NCBI GenBank assembly: GCA_903930745.1
Contig: CAIYZX010000599.1
Location: forward strand, 1-13,546
DNA from: an uncultured Chloroflexota bacterium
Lineage (GTDB): Bacteria > Chloroflexota > Limnocylindria > Limnocylindrales > CSP1-4
Direction: 5' to 3'
Length of the DNA stretch: 13,546 nt
In this document: positions 6,532 to 11,177 of the stretch, in pieces
How the letters are laid out: each line of letters starts with the position of its first letter
Numbering within the stretch: position 1 is the stretch's first letter
The notes under the pieces: model-generated
The model's database searches: none
The model's input: only the letters and a program-made list of their open reading frames with translations
Told to the model about the DNA's origin: nothing
Made by a program: the position numbers and the translations under genes

Positions 6532-7512
6532 ATGGCCACCGCCCTCGCCCCCGAACCCCTGCGCGCCGAGGTGGAGCGAGTCGAGACCGCCGACTGGCGG
6601 GCCCTCGGCACCGGCGTCCGCCTCGTCGTCCTCGACGGCGATATCGCGGCGGCCCGGGCCGCCGTGGAGCACATCCTGGACGCCGTTGATCGCACGTACA
6701 GCCGCTTCCGCCCGGACAGCGAGCTCTCGCAGCTCCACGGTCGCCGAGGCGCCATCGTCCCGGTGAGCCCGCTGCTGGCCCGGGCGGTGAGCGGGGCGCT
6801 GGTCGCCGCCCAACGCTCCGGCGGGGCCGTGGATCCCACCGTGGGCCGCGCGCTGCGCGTCATCGGCTACGCGGCGGACTTCGCGTCCGTCTCCTCCCGG
6901 ACCGGCGCACTGGAGCTCACCGTGGCGCCCGTGCCCGGCTGGTCAACGGTCCGCCTTGACCGGGCGGCCAACACGCTGCGGATCCCCACGGACGTGGAGC
7001 TGGACCTCGGCTCCACCGGCAAGGGCCTCGCCTCCGATCTCGCAGCCGAAGCGGCGCTCACGGCCGCCGGCCCCAACGCGGGCGTGATGGTGAGCCTGGG
7101 CGGCGACATCGCCGCGATGGGCCGCGCGCCCGTGGGCGGCTGGCGCATCACCGTCGCGGAGGACAGCCGGGTGGACCCGGAGGCCGCGCTCCATGCCGAG
7201 GTGGTCGCGATCCCTGCCGGGGCCGTCGCCACCTCCAGCGTGACCGTGCGCCGCTGGACGGCCGCGGACGGCACCTGCCGCCACCACATCGTGGATCCGC
7301 GGACGGGCACGCCCGCGGAGACGCCCTGGCGGACGGTCAGCGTGGCCGCCGCAACGTGCGAGACCGCGAACGCCGCCTCCACGGCGGCCATCGTGCTGGG
7401 CGACGACGCCCCGGCCTGGCTCGCCACCGCCGGCCTGCCCGCGCGCCTCGTGCGCGAGGACGGCTCCGTGGTCCGCGTCGCCGGCTGGCCGGAGCCCGCG
7501 GCGGCCGCGTAA
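6532..7512 (+). CDS. apbE: FAD:FMN transferase, ApbE family (flavinyltransferase)
   Basis: A 326-residue protein. ApbE enzymes use FAD to attach FMN covalently to Thr/Ser of target proteins. Seen: YSRFRPDSELSQL (56-68), LDLGSTGKGLASD (157-169) for the flavin-binding loop, VSLGGDIAAMG (187-197), HHIVDPRTGTP (251-261), and the metal-site region ETANAASTAAIVLG (277-290). In the classic enzymes that segment has an Asp four residues before Thr; here the position is Asn280, with Thr284 kept, as I recall for actinobacterial members. There is no signal peptide or lipobox, whereas many ApbE proteins are lipoproteins, so flavinylation would occur on the cytosolic side or before export. It starts 1 nt after the Thr-rich gene stop. 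Its TAA stop lies inside regulatory motif C. No FMN-binding-domain substrate is in the window. Confidence 0.93.
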   Translation: MATALAPEPLRAEVERVETADWRALGTGVRLVVLDGDIAAARAAVEHILDAVDRTYSRFRPDSELSQLHGRRGAIVPVSPLLARAVSGALVAAQRSGGAVDPTVGRALRVIGYAADFASVSSRTGALELTVAPVPGWSTVRLDRAANTLRIPTDVELDLGSTGKGLASDLAAEAALTAAGPNAGVMVSLGGDIAAMGRAPVGGWRITVAEDSRVDPEAALHAEVVAIPAGAVATSSVTVRRWTAADGTCRHHIVDPRTGTPAETPWRTVSVAAATCETANAASTAAIVLGDDAPAWLATAGLPARLVREDGSVVRVAGWPEPAAAA

Positions 7513-7534
7513 CGGGATCGCAAGGATCCGCCCC
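7509..7534 (+). promoter_or_regulatory. Shared regulatory motif, site C (GTAAC-N5-CGCAAGG)
   Basis: Begins in the last codon of apbE (the TAA stop is within it). It matches site A at 25 of 39 positions over the same length and site B at 19 of the first 26. Unlike A and B, no ATG lies at +39; instead a transcript starting there would have an 84-nt leader before the ferric-reductase-like gene, containing the hairpin at 7569-7600. Confidence 0.5.
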
Positions 7535-7568
7535 GGACACTGCCCCTGGCAACGCACGCAACCTCCCC

Positions 7569-7600
7569 GGCCGCCGGGCCATCCTCCAGGCCCGGCGGCC
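7569..7600 (+). terminator. Perfect 12-bp GC hairpin in the apbE / heme-protein gap (attenuator or terminator)
   Basis: GGCCGCCGGGCC (7569-7580) and GGCCCGGCGGCC (7589-7600) form a perfect 12-bp stem with an 8-nt loop. No T-tract follows, so it is not a standard intrinsic terminator. The loop carries CCTCC (7583-7587), and a second CCTCC lies at 7603-7607; both are complementary to the GGAGG ribosome binding site at 7621-7625. It could stabilise the apbE 3' end, attenuate transcription or shield the next ribosome binding site. Confidence 0.5.
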
Positions 7601-7620
7601 ACCCTCCAGAGCCCAACACA

Positions 7621-7625
7621 GGAGG
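7621..7625 (+). promoter_or_regulatory. Ribosome binding site GGAGG deciding the start of the heme membrane protein
   Basis: GGAGG lies 6 nt before the ATG at 7632. The reading frame is open far upstream (to 7356, overlapping apbE), and this site is the reason to choose 7632 as the start. Confidence 0.8.
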
Positions 7626-7631
7626 CCCAAC

Positions 7632-8198
7632 ATGTCAGACCAGGTCCTCTGGTTCGCAGCCCGCGGCGCAGGCGCCGTGGCCCAGCTCTTCCTCACCGGC
7701 GCGGTGGCGATGGGTCTCGTCACCGTCACCCGCTTCCAGTCCGCCGGCTGGCCGCGCTTCTTCAACTACGAGCTGCACCGCCGGATCAGCCTGCTGTCCG
7801 TGGTCTTCCTCGCCGTCCACATCCTCGCCGCGGTCCTGGACCCGTACACGAACCTCGGCCTCGCCGCCGCCCTCGTCCCGTTCGCCAGCACCTATCGGCC
7901 GGCGGCCGTCGCCCTGGGCGTCGTGGGCCTCTACCTCTTCGTCGCGCTGATCGCCTCCAGCCTCCTGCGCAAGTACGTGAGCCAGAAGGCCTGGCGGGCG
8001 ATCCATTGGACGAGCTACGCCCTGTGGCCGGTGGCGATCCTGCACGGCATGCTTGCCGGCACGGACGCCCTGGCGCCCTGGATGCTGTGGATCGACGCGG
8101 TCTGCGTCGCCATCGCGGGCCTCGCGCTTGCGTGGCGGATCCTTCCCCGTGGCACCATCGGGGGTGACACGCGGACGCCGGGTCTCGCGGCCCGGTAG
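7632..8198 (+). CDS. Ferric-reductase-like / NOX-type di-heme membrane domain protein
   Basis: A 188-residue integral membrane protein with about five to six hydrophobic segments, matching the ferric-reductase-like transmembrane domain (PF01794). Four His stand in two pairs: H49 and H63 (14 apart) and H125 and H138 (13 apart). This is the same spacing as the paired heme ligands of NADPH oxidases and ferric reductases, so two stacked b-type hemes carrying electrons across the membrane are expected. The cytosolic FAD/NADPH-binding half of those enzymes is absent, so an outside electron donor is needed (flavin protein, quinol or a separate reductase). MsrQ, the membrane partner of MsrP, is an alternative relative, but no msrP is nearby. 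The response regulator gene starts 14 nt downstream, so co-transcription with the two-component system is likely. Domain assignment strong; substrate unknown. Confidence 0.88.
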   Translation: MSDQVLWFAARGAGAVAQLFLTGAVAMGLVTVTRFQSAGWPRFFNYELHRRISLLSVVFLAVHILAAVLDPYTNLGLAAALVPFASTYRPAAVALGVVGLYLFVALIASSLLRKYVSQKAWRAIHWTSYALWPVAILHGMLAGTDALAPWMLWIDAVCVAIAGLALAWRILPRGTIGGDTRTPGLAAR

Positions 8199-8212
8199 GG
8201 GAGCACCGAACG

Positions 8213-8881
8213 ATGCGGATCCTGGTTGCCGAGGACGACGCGGGCCTGCGCGAGATCCTCGTGCTGGGCCTGCAGGACGCGGGCTACCACGTGGACTCGG
8301 TGGAGCGGGGCGACGACGCCATCGACCAGCTCAAGTGGTACGAGTACGACGTTGCCGTGATCGACTGGCGGATGCCGGGCGCGGAGGGTATTGACGTGGT
8401 GGCCTGGGCGCGCAAGCACGAGCGGCCCACGGGCCTGCTGATGCTCACCGCTCGCGACACGCCCGCGGACCGGATCCGCGGCCTGGACACCGGCGCGGAC
8501 GACTACCTCGTCAAGCCGTTCGACTTTGGCGAGCTCCTCGCCCGTGTCCGCGCCCTGCAGCGCCGCCCGCGCGGCGTGGACCAGCCGGTGATCCGGGTGG
8601 GCTCGCTCGCGCTGGACCCGGTGACCCACACCGTGACCGCGTCCGGCCACGACCTTGGCCTCACGTCCACCGAGTACAAGATCCTGGAGCTGCTCATGCG
8701 CCGCTCGCCCGCGGTGGTGGACCGCAAGGCCATCGCGGAGCACGCCTGGGCCGATGAGACCGATCCGCTGGGCTCCAACGCCATCGACGTCCAGGTGAGC
8801 CGCCTCCGCGCGAAGCTGCCAGAGGCCGGCGTGCACATCGTCACCGTCCGCGGGGCGGGGTACAGGATCGAAGGCGCATGA
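8213..8881 (+). CDS. Two-component response regulator, OmpR/PhoB family
   Basis: A 222-residue DNA-binding regulator of normal length. Seen: the receiver domain with acidic cluster E7-D8-D9, phosphoacceptor D51 in VIDWRMPG, switch Thr79 (LTARD) and Lys101 (VKPFD). A winged-helix effector follows at about 126-222 with LTSTEYKILELL and the recognition segment NAIDVQVSRLRAKL, ending TVRGAGYRI. GGGGAG at 8198-8203 is a ribosome binding site 9 nt before the ATG. It overlaps the kinase gene by 4 nt (ATGA), so the pair is translationally coupled. Its targets are plausibly the three GTMAC-N5-CGMAAGG sites in this block (inference). Confidence 0.95.
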   Translation: MRILVAEDDAGLREILVLGLQDAGYHVDSVERGDDAIDQLKWYEYDVAVIDWRMPGAEGIDVVAWARKHERPTGLLMLTARDTPADRIRGLDTGADDYLVKPFDFGELLARVRALQRRPRGVDQPVIRVGSLALDPVTHTVTASGHDLGLTSTEYKILELLMRRSPAVVDRKAIAEHAWADETDPLGSNAIDVQVSRLRAKLPEAGVHIVTVRGAGYRIEGA

Positions 8882-10155
8882 CCATGGCCCACGTCCCGGC
8901 GGTCCGGCGGCAGAGCATCCGCGTCGCGCTCTCGGCGACGATCGTGGTGGGCATCGCGTACGCGCTGATCGCCACCGCGGTGGTCGTCTTCGCCAACCGC
9001 GACCTCACGGCGCAGGTGGACGACCGGCTCGTTGGCGCCATGGAGCGCATCCCATCGGACGTCGGTCCGCTGCCCTCCGGCGGCCCGGACGGCAACAACG
9101 GCTCCGGGGGCAACGACGGACCCTCGCCTGGGCGTGACCCCGGCCGCCCGTACGGCGCGCCGTTCCTCATGTGGTTCATCGCCGCGGACGGCACCGTGAG
9201 CGCGGGCTCCACCACGCCCGCCCTGCCGGACGCGCTCAAGGGCGCCACGTCGCCGCAGACCGCGACCATCGACGGGACGCAGATGCGCGTGGCCGGCGAG
9301 GACACGAAGAGCGGCCGCGTGGTCGTCGCCCAGAGCCTGGAGCTGGTGGCCGACGCCCAGCGCACGATCATGTGGGGCACCCTCCTGATCGCCCCGTTCC
9401 TCCTGCTCGTGGTCTTCGGTGGCGCCGTGGTCATCGGCAACCGCGTGGCCGCGCCCATCGAGGCCGCCCGCCGCCGCCAGCTGGAGTTCACCGCGGACGC
9501 CTCGCACGAGCTGCGGACCCCGCTCGCGGTCATCGAGGCCAACGTCTCCCTGGCGCTCGCCGCCGAGCGTGACGCCACCTGGTACCGGACCGCCTTCGGC
9601 CGCGTGGAGCGCGAGTCCAAGCGGATGCGCAAGCTTCTCGAGGACATGCTCTGGCTGGCCCGCTTCGATGCCGCCGCGGAGCCGAAGGGCGCCGAGCCCG
9701 TGGATCTCGCGACGCTCGTGACCGGCGTGACGGACCGCTTCACCGCCGTGGCCGAGAACCGGCATCTCGCGCTGGGCGTCCGGGTGCCCTCCTCCGCGGT
9801 CCTGGTGACCGCCGCGCCGGAGCTGTTGGACCGCCTCGTGGGCGTCCTCGTGGACAACGCGTGCAAGTACGCGCCCGATGGCGGGACCGTCGATGTCGCC
9901 GTCGTCGTGGAGGGCTCGCGCGTCACCCTGACCGTGGACGACAGCGGCCCGGGCATCCCGGCCGAGGAGCGCGCCAAGGTCTTCGACCGGTTCCACCGCT
10001 CCGTGACCACGTCCTCGGAGGCGCCCGGCGCCGGCCTGGGCCTCGCCATCGGTGACGCCATCGTGCGCGCCACGGGCGGCCGCTGGTCCCTCGAGGCGTC
10101 CCCGCTGGGCGGCGCCCGCTTCTGCGTCACCTGGAGCCGCGCGAACCTCGGCTGA
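8878..10155 (+). CDS. Membrane sensor histidine kinase
   Basis: A 425-residue kinase partner of the upstream regulator. Seen: transmembrane segments at about 17-39 and 164-187 enclosing an extracytoplasmic region of about 120 residues with an Asp/Asn/Gly-rich stretch (PDGNNGSGGNDG, 70-81). HisKA has the H-box ASHELRTPL with phosphoacceptor H210. The HATPase domain carries the N-box DNACKYAP (326-333), G1 DDSGPGIP (354-361) and G2 GAGLGLAI (384-391). A full HAMP is not obvious between the second segment and the H-box (only about 20 residues), so the linker is short. Start: ATG at 8878 overlaps the regulator stop as ATGA; a second ATG at 8884 is possible. The sensed signal is unknown; extracytoplasmic redox, metal or envelope state are guesses from the neighbours. 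Confidence 0.95.
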   Translation: MTMAHVPAVRRQSIRVALSATIVVGIAYALIATAVVVFANRDLTAQVDDRLVGAMERIPSDVGPLPSGGPDGNNGSGGNDGPSPGRDPGRPYGAPFLMWFIAADGTVSAGSTTPALPDALKGATSPQTATIDGTQMRVAGEDTKSGRVVVAQSLELVADAQRTIMWGTLLIAPFLLLVVFGGAVVIGNRVAAPIEAARRRQLEFTADASHELRTPLAVIEANVSLALAAERDATWYRTAFGRVERESKRMRKLLEDMLWLARFDAAAEPKGAEPVDLATLVTGVTDRFTAVAENRHLALGVRVPSSAVLVTAAPELLDRLVGVLVDNACKYAPDGGTVDVAVVVEGSRVTLTVDDSGPGIPAEERAKVFDRFHRSVTTSSEAPGAGLGLAIGDAIVRATGGRWSLEASPLGGARFCVTWSRANLG

Positions 10156-10257
10156 TCTCCAGCGGAGCCGGGAGCTCGCGCCTGGCTCGCCGGCACTTCC
10201 TGTGGACCCCTTGGAGACGTAACCGGACCGAAAGGGGCCAACCCGCAGGATGCGGGC
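10156..10257 (+). other. 102-nt intergenic region between the kinase and the Gly/His-rich gene
   Basis: The first part can form an imperfect stem spanning the kinase stop (10147-10153 with 10166-10172, one G-T pair), with no T-tract. The last 39 nt contain regulatory motif B. The region therefore probably separates two transcription units, with a new start near the ATG at 10258. Confidence 0.35.
10219..10244 (+). promoter_or_regulatory. Shared regulatory motif, site B (GTAAC-N5-CGAAAGG)
   Basis: It starts exactly 39 nt before the ATG at 10258. Aligned without gaps against site A up to the ATG, 23 of 39 bases match, including ATGCGG at -8 to -3 in both. The fixed distance suggests promoter-linked DNA rather than chance. 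Confidence 0.5.
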
Positions 10258-10689
10258 ATGGATACCTCCACTCCCACCCCCGGCTTCGAGTCCAATCCCT
10301 CCCCGGCGGCGGCGCGCCCCACGGTGTCCCGCCTCCGCCTCTTCGCCGCCGGTGCCGCGTTCGCGGGCGTCGCGGCGACCGCCGGCATCGGCCTTGCCAT
10401 CGCCGGCGGTGGCACCACCGAGACCACCGTCCAGCAGGCCGCCCCCGCCGCCTCTGCGGCCCCGGGCACCCAGGCAGATCCCAACACGCAGACCACGCCT
10501 GCCTATCCGCAGGGCTGGGACACCACCGCCCAGGCTCCGGGCGGGCACGACGGTGGCCGCGACCACCACGGCACGCCGCCCGGCGGCTTCACGGCCCAGG
10601 GCGGCACCGGCAGCTCGGGCAGCTCCGGCGGCCTGACCGTCCCGAACACCGCCGGCGGCCCCGGCCACGCGTCAACCGGAGGCTCGTGA
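10258..10689 (+). CDS. Small Gly/Ala/Pro-rich exported or anchored protein with a His/Asp cluster
   Basis: A 143-residue protein of no recognised family. Seen: a polar N-terminus (about 1-25), one hydrophobic segment (about 27-50) ending in a Gly-rich turn, then a disordered Ala/Thr/Gln/Gly tail. The middle contains GGHDGGRDHHG (about 94-104), a His/Asp cluster that might bind metal. No Cys or lipobox. The end, TGGS, matches the end of the Thr-rich protein at 6240. In this gene the Gly-Gly codons spell the GGAGG ribosome binding site of the next gene. Stop TGA overlaps the GtrA ATG by one base. Context suggests a surface protein made with the GtrA/GT39 pair, possibly its glycosylation target, or an iron or redox-linked adaptor. 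Function unknown; the gene is likely real from its coupling and membrane segment. Confidence 0.72.
   Translation: MDTSTPTPGFESNPSPAAARPTVSRLRLFAAGAAFAGVAATAGIGLAIAGGGTTETTVQQAAPAASAAPGTQADPNTQTTPAYPQGWDTTAQAPGGHDGGRDHHGTPPGGFTAQGGTGSSGSSGGLTVPNTAGGPGHASTGGS
10678..10682 (+). promoter_or_regulatory. Ribosome binding site GGAGG for gtrA-family gene
   Basis: GGAGG inside the last codons of the upstream gene is 6 nt from ATG 10689 but only 3 nt from the in-frame GTG at 10686. The ATG is therefore the better start. Confidence 0.7.
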
Positions 10690-11177
10690 TGACCGCGGCC
10701 GTCCTGGACCGGACCACCGTCCGCCCTGCGGGCGTGGGCCGCGAGGTCGTCTCGTTCGCCGCCATCGGCGTGGCCAGCACGGCCGCGTACGCCGTCCTCT
10801 ACCTCGCCCTGCGGCAGGTGGTTGATCCCGTTGCGGCCAACGCCTTGGCGCTCGTGATCACCGCGGTGGGCAACACGGCGGCCAACCGCCGGCTCACCTT
10901 CGGCGTCCGGGACGGCCGCGCCAGCTCCATGCTCCGCGACCAGCTGGGCGGCCTCCTCGCCCTCGTGGTCGCGCTCGCCATCACCACCAACGCGGTCCAG
11001 GTCCTTGGCCTCGTCGCGCCCACCGCCCCGCGGCTGCTGGAGCTGGTTGTCCTCGTGATCGCCAACCTCGTGGCCACGGTGGCCCGCTTCCTCCTCCTGC
11101 GCGCGTGGATCGGCCGCGACCGCCGCGGCGCCGCCGCGCAGCACCCCGCCAGCACCACCACCGGGAGCCCGTCATGA
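10689..11177 (+). CDS. GtrA family membrane protein (probable lipid-linked sugar flippase)
   Basis: A 162-residue protein with four hydrophobic segments (about 20-42, 49-66, 87-107 and 115-138) and the GtrA (PF04138) hallmark NTAANRRLTFG between segments 2 and 3. Family knowledge: GtrA proteins are thought to move undecaprenyl-phosphate-linked sugars across the membrane, giving donors to extracytoplasmic glycosyltransferases. The next gene is exactly such an enzyme and overlaps it by 4 nt (ATGA), so the two probably act as a pair. The Thr/Ser-rich C-terminus is variable. Start chosen at ATG 10689 because of the GGAGG 6 nt upstream. The GT2 enzyme that normally charges the lipid carrier is not in the window. 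Confidence 0.9.
   Translation: MTAAVLDRTTVRPAGVGREVVSFAAIGVASTAAYAVLYLALRQVVDPVAANALALVITAVGNTAANRRLTFGVRDGRASSMLRDQLGGLLALVVALAITTNAVQVLGLVAPTAPRLLELVVLVIANLVATVARFLLLRAWIGRDRRGAAAQHPASTTTGSPS
11163..11167 (+). promoter_or_regulatory. Ribosome binding site GGGAG for the GT39 gene
   Basis: GGGAG is 6 nt before ATG 11174, which overlaps the GtrA stop as ATGA. This supports 11174 over the upstream in-frame GTG at 11105. Confidence 0.65.

Noticed and set aside
7356..7631. Upstream extension of the heme-protein frame overlapping apbE
   Set aside because: The added residues are basic low complexity, and GGAGG at 7621 clearly marks the ATG at 7632.
8503..10668. Open frame of 721 codons on the minus strand opposite the kinase
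   Set aside because: Composition is Arg/Gly/Ala-rich without domains, and it lies opposite a gene with all kinase motifs. Long antisense frames are expected at this GC content.
11105..11173. GTG start 23 codons upstream for the GT39 gene
   Set aside because: Lies deep in the gtrA gene and encodes an Arg/Pro-rich stretch; ATG 11174 has a ribosome binding site and the usual ATGA coupling.
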